Shown here piece by piece: positions 54,297 to 64,000 of a stretch of 64,000 nucleotides of DNA (the first letter of the stretch is position 1; each line of letters starts with the position of its first letter). The notes beneath the pieces are model-generated. The model did not search any database. It saw only the letters and a program-made list of their open reading frames with translations, and was not told where the DNA came from. A program made the position numbers and the translations under genes. This DNA comes from Panonychus citri. Taxonomy: Eukaryota > Arthropoda > Arachnida > Trombidiformes > Tetranychidae. The DNA lies in assembly GCF_014898815.1 (NCBI RefSeq), contig NW_026515547.1:372001-436000 (forward strand). Reading direction: 5' to 3'.

Positions 54297-55813
54297 CTTT
54301 TTTGTGCTCTGATTTCAGTTGTTTGCCAAATGTTATCAAGGTTATCCCATTAGTACATGATGATTTGTTTACCATGATAATATTAGTTTGAATTTTTTAT
54401 ATTTATACCAATGAGCATAATGATGATGATTATTATTTGATTGTTATCTTATTAACGAGTCATAATTTTCATGATACTCATAAATGTTCAGAAAAGTTTG
54501 ATAGATCTGATTAATTTCAAGTTAATTCAAATTCAATTACTCAGTTTCCGTTTGTATTTATAAATTTTGTTGTCAACAGTTTATCCTTTTTTTTGTATTA
54601 TTATTGATCAAATTTAGTCTCAACCGACTTACTATTGGAAGGACAATCTCTTTGATTATAATTAACTTTCAATAGCAATCAATTTAATTCAATAATATGA
54701 AAAATCATCTTGTTCCACAATCAACTTTAATCATCCTCCAATCCATTAGAATCAGAATCAATTCTTAATAACAACAACATCACATTTAACTTGAAGTTTT
54801 CATCATTTAATTGTCATTTTATCTTAGCATTGATTGAGATTAACCAATCACCTTGACTATTACTACATTAGCAACAATATCTGATTAACTAAAACAATTT
54901 AATTAATTAATTAACTGAAGCAAAACTTGATTTCAACCTTTTTTGTTTCTCTCCCATTTCAATGAAATGATTTGCTTTTGAAAAGCATGAAAAAACCTTC
55001 ACAATTAATTATGATTATGATTATTATTATTTAATTTACGTCTATGATTTAAACAATTATCTGATTCCTTATCCTTTAATTTTGATTAAACGATTGACAT
55101 TTTTACGAGAAAATTAAAAACTATCAATCAAAACAATCAAATTATTTCACCTTTACCAAAACGAAAACCTCAAATTGACACTTTCCAATCAATCGTTTGT
55201 AATAATTAAAACTGAATGAAATCGAGAAATTTAATTGTTACAATTAAGAGAGAAAGACAATTAACTAAATCATATTGGTCTCATTCATTTTAATATCATG
55301 ATTAAAGTTACATATCAGTTTGTTGGGTTAAGATTCAATCAAGAGTTGTAACAATTCAATTTGCGATTCATGATTAACTAATTATTTTTTTCTCCTCAAT
55401 TTAATTACAGATTCAAAATGGATCAGTTCACATATATAATGGTGGAAATGATGAAAATCATTCATCAAGTTCAAGTAACAATGGTGAAGATGAGGAATCA
55501 AAACAAATTAATCACATTAGACCAACATTCGTCCTTGGTGATTGGTAAATTACTTTTTCTCATACTAAATTAACTTGATCATTTCCTCTCCTATCCAACA
55601 ATTAACCAATTAGCTTTGTTATTCAATTTATTTCTCTACAATAATAAGTGGAAACAATTTATTTTAAGTTATTGCTAATTACTCGCTATTAATGCTTAGA
55701 ATAAGTGAAATTTTTTCCCTCATCAAATCTCATGATTAACTCAGAGAATTGAATTGAAATCTTGTTGATCATCCCCAAAGGATCATTAACATTAACAGTC
55801 TATCATTATTATC

Positions 55814-55847
<34 letters not shown>

Positions 55848-56517
55848 CGCAATCAATTAATTACCTTTAATCTAAAAAACAGATTAGCCAATAATCAATA
55901 ACGACTATCGATTGTTTCCATTTTCATAATCACTATTAGCGAATTGATTTGAATCAGTTAATTAATATATTGAATTTTTTTCTTGTTCTTATTACAGTCC
56001 AACTATTCCTGAGAATAGTTTATACAATAATTCAAGCAAAGGAGGAGGACGAATTGGTAATTTTAGTGAGAGAAGACGAAAAGAAAGTGTTTTCAGTAAT
56101 AGTAATCAAGAATTATCTAATCAACCGTCGACAATTAACTTAAATGGTCAAAATAATAATTCCGCTTATTTGAAACATCGGACATTCACTCGAATCGCGA
56201 GTTTGGATGAGTTTGTTAATCTTGGTGACATTGATTCAGTTAGAGGATTAACAGAATCACCGCCATCCTCATCACCTCAACCACCTAATACAACCATTAA
56301 TAACAACAATCAAGCATCTACATTGGGTGAATTAACATCAAGTAGTAACAATTTAGAGGAGAAAGGTTATTCATCTGGAAGTGAAACACCACCAATTAAG
56401 AAAAAATCGTCAGGATCATCAAAAGGAATGAAATTTTTTAGTAAATTGCGTAAAAGAAAATCTTTACCAGAGAAAGAATTTACTAATTTAGTTCAAGCTA
56501 ATTTACATATAGATTAA
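49227..56517 (+). CDS. STIM: STIM: stromal interaction molecule (ER calcium sensor)
   Basis: Five exons: 49227-50300, 50657-51020, 53238-53362, 55411-55544 and 55998-56517. Phases agree and give about 738 aa. The protein has a signal peptide (1-22) and an EF-hand (DDDANGNVDITE, about residue 64). It also has a SAM domain (WTVDETLDWL onward) and one membrane segment (about 194-214). Coiled-coil 1 is followed by the Orai-activating SOAR/CAD region (SWAPPHKLQLWLQYTHELEL, SFLGSFKVAHGSSIDDVD, RLFRWQQIEDLCGF). The C-terminus has TFTRIASLDEF, resembling the EB1-binding TRIP site but with Ala for Pro, and a Lys/Arg-rich tail (SKGMKFFSKLRKRKS). When ER calcium falls it opens Orai channels. I chose the ATG at 49227 because the signal peptide follows it. 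Confidence 0.93.
50301..50656 (+). other. STIM intron 1
   Basis: 356 bp, GTAAGTG...TTATTACAG. It lies between ...AAREG and CEKLKRKRS, at the position where SOAR is split. No other feature was seen. Confidence 0.8.
51021..53237 (+). other. STIM intron 2
   Basis: 2.2 kb, GTAAGTTC...ACAATTTAG, very AT-rich. If the donor is not used, the frame runs on 45 codons to a stop at 51155-51157. It contains one short ORF with a signal-peptide-like start (51874-52011). Confidence 0.75.
51874..52011 (+). CDS. Possible small secreted-peptide ORF in STIM intron 2
   Basis: 45 codons, beginning with a Met/Ile-rich hydrophobic core (MKVIIMIYMMMIMMIAIDSG). It may be chance in AT-rich DNA with ATGATG runs. Confidence 0.15.
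   Translation: MKVIIMIYMMMIMMIAIDSGFIITHYPLSVVKHPLQGYLNHWKNS
53363..55410 (+). other. STIM intron 3, with an alternative 3' end in exon 3
   Basis: Donor GTTAGG at 53363. Reading through the donor gives 12 more codons and a TAA at 53399-53401, so a short STIM form is possible. The intron also holds a (TC)n tract (54256-54290) and a 35-codon ORF with a hydrophobic start at 53703-53810. Confidence 0.6.
55545..55997 (+). other. STIM intron 4
   Basis: GTAAATTA...TTATTACAG, with a (GA)n tract at about 55817-55846. Confidence 0.75.
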
Positions 56518-59170
56518 TTATATTCTAAAACAAAAGTCATTGTAATCATCATCTTCATCGATTGCTCTCTCAGTCCAATCCCAGGTCATTTTACTCTCTC
56601 TCTCTCTCTCTCTCTCTCTTGATTAAATCACTTCCAACAATTAACCTTAGCATTCCGAGCTGAGAAAGTTAATCTAACTTAATCTTTTTTTTTTGATCTT
56701 GATTCACAATCAACAATTAACTCTGTCTCTCCCTCTCTCATAATGTATTATTATCATTACTATTATTTAATTGAGTTTTAATCAATTTAATAATATAATT
56801 TATATATCTGAAAACTCAATTCTAATAATTTTAGAGCAATAATTAATTAATTAATGAATTACTTTTGAGAAACAAATAGAAAGATCAATCAAATACCATG
56901 AAATACCCAAAGATGGTTTAATTAAATTGCTTCCAAGGTAATTAATTGTTACAACATTCTCTTAATTAACCTGATTAAGACGAGGAGAAAGGGAAAACAA
57001 AAGAAACGAAAAGTAAAGTTTTCTGATTGAAGATGCATTTAAATTGCCAAACCCAAATACTAAAAACTACCAAGCAAGTTTTGTTTTTATCTGTGATACA
57101 ATTACGACAATTAACTAACAATTTACTGCAATCAACCATTTGGCTACAATATTTACCAATTAATTGTCTCAATTTGATTTGTTTAACAACAACGATGACT
57201 TTGAAACTTAATCACGAACACCGAACATCAATTTAACAATAGAAATAACAATGAAACAATTAAGAGACTTCGAGAAAACAAATTTTGTGATTAATTAACT
57301 TTAATTAACAACAATTGATATTCCTTTTCTTATATTCTCAATTTATCTCGTACCCCTTAGAACTGATTTAACTAATTACTGATTTAATCTATTGAAAGTA
57401 TTGTCTTATTATCCATGTGGATATAAAATGAACTGATCATGATTAGCAAATCACCTTTAAATTGTTGATCAAAATTCATTTAAACAGAAAACTTTTAAAA
57501 CTCTGTACTTTTAACTTGATTTTACAATTAAAATTAATTATATTATTATTATTGTTATATGTTATTAATACTATCAATTCCCATTTGATATCTAATTGTT
57601 TAAACATAATCAGAATATCGGTTACATAAAATCCTTAATTATCTATGTTATTACTTTAATTCAATGGAATCACTTAAATGTTGAATGATAACATAACAGA
57701 TTACAGGGTGTTTTTTAATGGACTCTGAATGAATTTGAATTGTGTATAAGAAAAACAGAATCATGTTAACTGATTACAGGCAATTATTGTTAATCCAACA
57801 AATCAATTTGAATATAAAGTGTGTCCACTCACAATCAACACCATCAAAGTCTCTGAAGGTAGGAACAAGAGGAGCTTATGACTCGAAATCAATTTCTTAT
57901 CCATAAACTTATTGACCAATTTTCGAAACTATTGTTTATATTTTGTTGTCTCTTATTTTCTTAATTATTTTTGACACCAATCAACATCAATTCCATCAAT
58001 CATCCCTTGAAAAAAATTCTTTTTTGTTAATTACTCTTTGCAATTTATCTTTTTCTAATTTATCTAATTCTTGTAAATTGTTCTTATATTTCCATGATGA
58101 TGATGAATGTTAGAGGTTAACCATTTCAAGTTGAACAAGTATACCAATTCAGGAGAGAGAGAGAGAGAGAGAAGAAATAAGAAAGAGAAGAAAGAAGAGA
58201 GAAAGAGGAGAGAAAGAGAAAAAGAAGATAAATTTAAAGATAAGTCGAAAAGAAGAAAAAAATCCAAACGAAAAAGTAGCAACACCGAACGTTAGGTGTC
58301 GCTCTTTCTGAACATTTTTTATTCCTTTTTCTCTCTCTCTCTTTCTCTCATTCTGGTTCCAATTCCAATGTTATTATCATTCCCTTCCCAGTACATATAT
58401 TTATCTTTGTTATTATTATTATTATGAGTTTTCTTTTCTCCCTGTTATTTTGAGCTTCTCAGGTCAACTGAATGAAAGGTTATTCTTTGAGTGGAAACCT
58501 TTTATCTCTCTCTCTCTCTCTTTTTTCTCCTCTCCATGCTGATGTTTTCCTCTGATAATTTATCATCAAAATCTATTGTTATTTACCTTTTACAATTCCC
58601 TTTATACTTTTAATCCACTTGCAACTATTATTATTATTCTCTAACAGTTACACACCTTTTCTTTTTTATATCATCTCAATCAGAATCGAACATGAATTGT
58701 GAGCAAAAATTAAGAATCTCCGTTGATATTTTCATGGAAATTGTTTCCAATAATATCTCTGAGTTTTTCCATCCATAGTAAATATCATTTCTGTCTCATT
58801 TCCTGGTTTTATTTGTGCTCTCTCTCTCTCTGTGACAATTTTCTCAAGTGCGATGTTTTCATCTAATATTTACTTATGTCGATCCATTTACTCCTTTGTT
58901 TCCTGGTGTATTCCAAGTGATTTGCATTGTTTCATTTAATTGTATCACTCAAGTCAATCAACTGTGAAAAAAATTGCTCGCAGATATAAATCTTAATTGT
59001 GTTGGCAAGGAAAAGAAACCAAAGTGAATCGTTTAATGAAATAACTAATTGTTTTCATTTTTTGGTGGAAAAAAAAATTCTTATTTACTCTCATTATTTA
59101 TTTACCTGAATGAAAACGAGATGATGATAAGAATTGAATTTTGTATCTATTCTGGAGCAACGATTGTCTC
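56518..59170. other. Intergenic region between STIM and the TRMT9B-like gene
   Basis: AT-rich, with (CT)n at about 56593-56620, a GA-rich tract at about 58150-58220 (the source of a spurious Arg/Glu/Lys ORF) and (CT)n near 58505-58525. It contains the STIM 3' UTR and the 5' region of the next gene. No convincing coding or RNA gene was seen. Confidence 0.5.
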
Positions 59171-60187
59171 ATGTTAAATACTAAAATTGGTCTTAATCGG
59201 GTTGATGGTGAAGGGACCAATAATCGAGTGGCGAGTGGACTTAATGGTGGAGGATTCGGTCTATTTGAAGGACCTCCATCTCCCTCACCATCACCCAATT
59301 TGATGCGAAATCGATCAACATCCGTTCAACACCAAACCATCCCGGAAACAACGACTTCTAACCATTCAAGTTCATTTTATTATCATCAATATTATCAACA
59401 ATTTCACCCACCGGCCTCACCATCATTTACTTATCAACATCCTCATGTCCAGAAACATTTCACATTTAACACTGAAGCCATAGATGATTATCAAGAATCT
59501 CGAAACAATAAGTCCAATAATTATTATGATGATCGACAATGGGAACGTAAATACTCAATTTCTTCCGAAACCAATGGTCAATCATCACCACCATCAGGGG
59601 AAATCGATATCAATGATATTCCTGGTCCGTCAAAAATACAAACTAACGAATCGTCCAACAGTAACAATAATAATAATAATAATTCTAATAATAATAATAC
59701 TTCTAATGAGGGAACAGCGACTTCACGTTGTTTGGCCTTAGAACAGGCTTATGTTCATGATGTTTACAGTTCGATTGCTCATGAATGTGGTGCCTGTTCA
59801 CCAGTTCGATCACATATCAAGGAATTTCTTTACGATGAATTTGAATTTGGAAGCCTGGTAATGGATGTTGGTTGTGGCGATGGTAAATATCTTAATCTTA
59901 AATCTGATATTTTCACCTTGGGAATGGAAAAGTGTCCCGATTGGTTTAACAAGGAAAACATGGTAAACACAACGGTAAATAATTCACCGAACATGTCTGA
60001 CCTAATGGTTGCCGATGTGATCTACCTTCCGGTGAGAGATGAATTTTTCGATGGTGTCCTTTGTTGTGGAGTCTTACATCATATATCAACCACTGATCGT
60101 CGAGTCTCAGCAATTAAGGAGATGTGCCGAGTGATTAAAATCGGAGGTAAATTGTTAATAACCGTTTGGGCCTTCGAGGGTCGAGAG
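59171..60187 (+). CDS. TRMT9B/ALKBH8-type tRNA (uridine) methyltransferase, first coding exon(s), partial
   Basis: ATG at 59171. The first ~190 residues are low complexity (Pro-, Ser-, Tyr- and Asn-rich, with an N-N-N-N run). The SAM-dependent methyltransferase domain follows: ALEQAYVHDVYSSIAHE, LVMDVGCGDGKYL (SAM-binding motif I, about residue 231), MVADVIYLPVRDEFFDGVL, CGVLHHISTTDRRVSAIKEM and GGKLLITVWAFEGRE. These are hallmarks of the Trm9/ALKBH8/TRMT9B family, which modify wobble uridines. Drosophila fid is one member. Without an AlkB domain, TRMT9B is the better fit. The exon ends at a GTAAGT donor in phase 0. The remaining exons are not visible before the Kir gene and may lie past it. 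Confidence 0.8.
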
Positions 60188-61122
60188 GTAAGTTGCTTTT
60201 TTTTCTGTCCATTCGAATAAATTTCATCATAATTATAAGTCCACAATTGATTGTTATTGCAAATCTTTAATTATATAATAATTCATAATGTTCATATTGA
60301 TTGGGATTAATTAATATTCATCCATAGACTGATAATCTAAAATGATTATCTAATTGTCAACAGTTTTACCTTTAAGAATTGAGAATCTATTTTGGTTGAA
60401 AAAAGAAAGCTTGTCATCTTTCAATTCATTGGATTCAATTGAATTAAATTTGATTCTGATTCTAAATTGTCAATAGAAACTAAATTATAAAATTTAACAT
60501 GATCACAATTAACTTAATCATCATTTCTCTTTATCCTTTTATCATCTTTGATTAATCTTCCTCTTGTTGATCGTTTTTCGCCTCATCTTCCTTCTTGTCT
60601 ATCAAATCAAGTGCTGATTGTTGACTAACAATTTAATTTTCTATTGTAATTTACTCTAAATCAACTTAATTCTCACTTTCCTTCGTTGATTTAGTTTAAC
60701 AATCTATTAGTTGGTGACAACAGGGAAAAAATTATTTACACTTTCATATGATATTACATCCGTTTATTATACTAATTGTGTTAATCAATGTTCAGTAAAT
60801 TGTTCAACCAGAAATCATAAAATTGTCTCTAATCATCATCATCATCATCATAATCTTAATTACTATCAACCTAAAATCAAATTGATTTAGTGATTCAAAT
60901 GATTCTCAATGAAACCATTCTCACCACAATTAACTAATGACAACCTTAATTATTTGGGGTTGTTGTTGTTGTCCAAACAAATTAGACTTTTTTTACAATC
61001 AAAGATCAACTAATTGTTGAGAGAAAAACAAAATTGATAATTTGTTAGTGTTTAGAATAGATTAACTAATTGAGAGTTTAAATTGTGTAAAATCAACAAC
61101 AATTTACCAAAAGAAAAATAAA
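60188..61122 (+). other. Intron start / gap before the Kir gene
   Basis: It begins with the GTAAGTTG donor of the methyltransferase exon. No acceptor with plausible TRMT9B C-terminal coding was found. It also holds the Kir promoter and 5' UTR. A (CAT)n tract is present near 60835. Confidence 0.45.
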
Positions 61123-62778
61123 ATGAGTGATTCAAATGTAACAACAGAATTAAAAAATAATTCATCCGATTTATCGTTAATCACTTCAAATACAATTACT
61201 ACAACAACAACAACAACATCAACATCTAATTTTATTGATGAAACAATTGAAGATAACAATTTATTAATGATCGACTCTAAATCATGTTTACCACCAACAC
61301 CATTAAACTCACGGCCTCCCAATGGTTACCCAAAGGGTTTACTACCCACCGCCACCTCTAGTTTAACTTCAACCATTACGTTGGCCACCCTGTTTGACGA
61401 TTCATTGTTACCCACCACACCATCACCTCCACCACCACCACCTCCGCCTTCATCACCAGCCCACCGTCAGTCACCTTATATAACCACAAGTAATTCATCA
61501 TCAATCTATTCTCACCTTTATAATCACAATCAACAATATTCAACACCAATAGTAACCAACTTGTCAACATCATCCAGTAATTATAATCAACCTTCCTCTC
61601 CCCGATGTAGCGGTGGAAAATTTTGGAGATTTTTCCGCTCCTCATCACCTAATCGACATCGACAACGAGTTGTATTCAAAAATGGTGGAATTAACCTTTG
61701 CAAGGAACATATTGAGAAACGATCTCGACGTTACCTTCAAGATACATTTACCACAATGGTTGACCTTCGTTGGCGATACAATCTTCTAGTTTTCACCTTG
61801 GGTTTCGTCCTCTCTTGGCTTTTATTTGCTTCCATTTGGTATGTGGTGGCCTATTTTCACGATGACCTGGGTGAAAGTGTACCTCATGAAAGGTGTGTCA
61901 TCGGTGTTAATTCATTTATTACCGCTTTCCTTTTCTCCTTTGAATCGCAACACACCATTGGCTTTGGTAACCGTTATCCCCATGAAAATTGTGTCGAGGG
62001 AATATTTTTCATGTGTTTCCAGTCAATTTTTGGAGTGATGATTGAGTGTTTTGTGGTTGGCTTTGTGTTTGCCAAACTTTCCAGGCCAAAGAAACGCTCA
62101 CAGACCCTTATCTTCAGCCGAAACGCTGTTGTCAATGTACGAGATGGTTCACTTTGCCTGGTATTTCGTGTAGGTGATGTTCGTGCTCGATCTTACATTA
62201 TTGGTGCTTCAGTGTCCGCTCTACTTATAAGCCGAAAAATATCCTCAGAGGGTGAAATTTTACCCTATTATCATGAATCTCTGAAAGTTCATTTTGATTC
62301 TTGTGGAACATCAGTTTTCCTTGTATGGCCTGCGACAATCTACCATGTTATTGATGAAACCTCACCTTTTTACTCAATGGATCCTGAAGCTTTAGCCAAT
62401 AGTCAGTTTGAAATAGTAGCCATGTTGAAGGGGACCGTTGAATCGACTGGACAAACAATTGAAGCGAGAACCTCATACCTACCCGAGGAAATTACTTGGG
62501 GTCGACGATTCGAAAGGCTAATCGATTTCCAAACCCAATCAGGAGTTTATCGAGTTGATTACAGTAAATTTGATTCTACCTATGAAATATCAACTCCTAA
62601 AATATCAGCTCGACAATTTGATCAACAACAACAGCAACACCAACAACAACAACAACAACCATCCTATCCAAATAATCAGCAACAACAACAACAATTTAGC
62701 CAACAACTTCAACGTACAAGGCGATCAGTTGCTTGGAACCAAATAGAAGATCATAATCGGAATAAAGTTGTTGATTAA
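61123..62778 (+). CDS. Inward-rectifier potassium channel (Kir/Irk), intronless
   Basis: A 551-aa ORF. Residues 1-190 are Thr/Ser/Pro-rich low complexity, unusual for the family. Then come RVVFKNGGINLCKEHIEKRS, the M1 helix (about 219-241), a pore helix with FESQHTIGFGNRYPHENC (selectivity filter T-I-G-F-G, about 277-281), and M2 (FQSIFGVMIECFVVGFVFAK). M2 has Glu at the rectification-controller position, which predicts strong block by polyamines. The cytoplasmic domain follows (SRPKKRSQTLIFSRNAVV, RDGSLCLVFRVGD, SYLPEEITWGRRFE) and ends in a Gln-rich tail. It carries K+ inward to set resting potential. Four subunits are expected, as in the family. Confidence 0.93.
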   Translation: MSDSNVTTELKNNSSDLSLITSNTITTTTTTTSTSNFIDETIEDNNLLMIDSKSCLPPTPLNSRPPNGYPKGLLPTATSSLTSTITLATLFDDSLLPTTPSPPPPPPPPSSPAHRQSPYITTSNSSSIYSHLYNHNQQYSTPIVTNLSTSSSNYNQPSSPRCSGGKFWRFFRSSSPNRHRQRVVFKNGGINLCKEHIEKRSRRYLQDTFTTMVDLRWRYNLLVFTLGFVLSWLLFASIWYVVAYFHDDLGESVPHERCVIGVNSFITAFLFSFESQHTIGFGNRYPHENCVEGIFFMCFQSIFGVMIECFVVGFVFAKLSRPKKRSQTLIFSRNAVVNVRDGSLCLVFRVGDVRARSYIIGASVSALLISRKISSEGEILPYYHESLKVHFDSCGTSVFLVWPATIYHVIDETSPFYSMDPEALANSQFEIVAMLKGTVESTGQTIEARTSYLPEEITWGRRFERLIDFQTQSGVYRVDYSKFDSTYEISTPKISARQFDQQQQQHQQQQQQPSYPNNQQQQQQFSQQLQRTRRSVAWNQIEDHNRNKVVD

Positions 62779-63091
62779 TATAAATGTTTAATTGTTGGTT
62801 AGTTTTTTTCTCTGTGCTTCTTATTACAGGTTAATACACTTAAATGATTACAGAATCAAATCAAAAACGGAAAGAGTAGATGAGATGATGATGATGATCT
62901 GATTGTGTCGATTTATTTTTAACTAAATGGTAACTTTTCATGTTACTGTTACATTCAATCAAAATGAACTAATTTAATTAAACATAATCAATGAGGGAGA
63001 GAGATAGAAAACCTTTATCATCATCATCATTTCCTCTTTCTTTTCTTTCACATAATAGATTTCATCCTAATACAACTAATCATCATTAAAC

Positions 63092-63143
<52 letters not shown>

Positions 63144-64000
63144 GTCAATCTACAATCAAAATATGAAAATTGATTGCCAATGATGATGATTACGATTACT
63201 TTTGACAGGAAAACTGTAAATTATATCAAATGGTTGAGGGTTGATAATATTTAAGTGATGATGAAAAGAGAAGATGATTTTATCATCATCATAATCAACT
63301 AAATGATGAGGATTAGATGATTAATAATAATATGGAATCAAAAAGTGACCTGAAAACCAATGGCCTTGAAACCAGATCATTGTTGTCAATTAATTAACAA
63401 TAATAGTAAATAAGACTAATAATCATCAACTAATTTGCTATAATAATAATGAAATTACAATTTATTATCATTTGTAAAATTAAATTAATAAATACAGTAT
63501 ATTATATATTGTATTAAATTGTTACCACAATTCAATTCAATCTGTGAAAAAAAAATTGATCCAAATAATTAATTAGCTAATATTGGGCAATTAATTATCA
63601 TTAAATTTAACTTTTCCTTTCTTATTAACAATCAATTTGACCCAAATCAATGTTAACAATTTACAAGTATTAATAACTTTCACTATTAATACATTTGTAC
63701 ATTGATACCCTGGGATTAATCATATTGAATTAAGGTAATCACTATTGAACAATTTTTACATAATTTGAAAATAAATTATCATGATTAAATTAGATTGTGA
63801 TTAGATGAGTGAAAAAATAATCATAATCCATTGGAAGCTCTTGATTTAATGTAATTCCTGTCAATTTTAACATGAATTTAATAAGAATCAATAACAAATC
63901 CAATGATGGATGATAGATTTACTATTTTTTTCATATTCTTATCCTCAATCAATCTCAATTCAATAATAGACAAAATCTAATTACAATATAATCCTGGTAT
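62779..64000. other. Downstream region, no gene seen
   Basis: Kir 3' UTR, then AT-rich DNA with a (TC)n tract (63092-63140) and (ATC)n/(ATG)n phrases. No coding or RNA gene was found. Any remaining TRMT9B-like exons must lie beyond. Confidence 0.45.
63092..63140. repeat. (CT)n microsatellite
   Basis: About 24 uninterrupted TC units. It is the longest of several such tracts in this window. Confidence 0.9.

Noticed and set aside
58107..58295. Arg/Glu/Lys-rich ORF
   Set aside because: Produced by a GA-rich tract. Low complexity, no conserved context.
1..64000. CRISPR arrays, operons, bacterial promoters or ribosome-binding sites
   Set aside because: Introns, gene content and LTR/LINE elements show a eukaryotic nuclear genome. 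No array of regularly spaced identical repeats with unique spacers was seen. The 51/52-bp repeats are head-to-tail without spacers.
1..64000. tRNA or rRNA genes
   Set aside because: No cloverleaf with a convincing T-loop box and acceptor stem was found by eye. Isolated TTCGAATC-like words (for example near 49130) lacked the rest of the structure.

Overview
The window reads as eukaryotic, AT-rich DNA from a compact animal genome. The conserved genes have short introns (about 65-120 bp, with a few 0.4-2.4 kb introns in the STIM gene), long low-complexity N-termini and many (CT)n/(GA)n tracts. The gene set (NOMO, PNPT1, MRPS22, STIM, a TRMT9B-like methyltransferase, an inward-rectifier K+ channel) is metazoan. 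The style suggests an arthropod, perhaps an acariform (spider-mite-like) species. That taxonomic guess is inference.

Left block (1-9,114). A partial NOMO gene (+) is followed by the 3' scrap of PNPT1 (-). A decayed LINE region (about 3,022-7,856) interrupts PNPT1, and a central PNPT1 piece (7,857-8,691) follows. The same NOMO-PNPT1 block recurs nearly identically at about 41,320-47,268. The first copy is broken and transposon-laden. The second has a near complete PNPT1, but its NOMO is 5'-truncated and hit by a 325-bp solo-LTR-like insertion. The duplication may be real or an unpurged haplotype. Many lesions are one-base changes in homopolymers, so some apparent pseudogenisation may be assembly error.

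Middle graveyard (9,115-18,683). It holds a diverged solo LTR with an inverted pair of covarying hairpins around it, two paralogous ORFs of unknown function, remnants of Polinton/Maverick-type capsid genes, a RING/TRAF-like zinc-finger fragment, and a well-delimited 1,125-bp element. That element has inverted repeats starting 5'-AG, a 6-bp target duplication and two divergent unknown ORFs.

Nested retroelement complex (18,684-40,856). An env-bearing Ty3/gypsy-like element, copy A (+, 5'-truncated), carries an extra ORF after env ('ORF4', with a CCHC knuckle). A pogo/Tigger-like DNA transposon (23,832-30,989) interrupts ORF4. A second, intact and apparently young Ty3/gypsy element (-, 24,387-29,713) sits inside that transposon's transposase. 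Further on, a second copy of the env-bearing family, copy B (-, 31,176-40,027), is inserted in the same ORF4, and A resumes at 40,028 and ends with its 3' LTR at 40,856. Copies A and B have different internal deletions. An 11-bp motif, CCGGTG(A/C)TGGG, recurs throughout the family.

Right block (47,269-64,000). Ordinary host genes follow. MRPS22 (-, 5 exons) and STIM (+, 5 exons, about 738 aa predicted) are divergent across a 246-bp gap. The first exon of a TRMT9B-like methyltransferase (+) comes next, then an intronless Kir channel gene (+). PNPT1 and MRPS22 serve mitochondria (RNA decay and translation). STIM and Kir serve calcium and potassium handling. NOMO belongs to an ER membrane complex. 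No operon logic applies.
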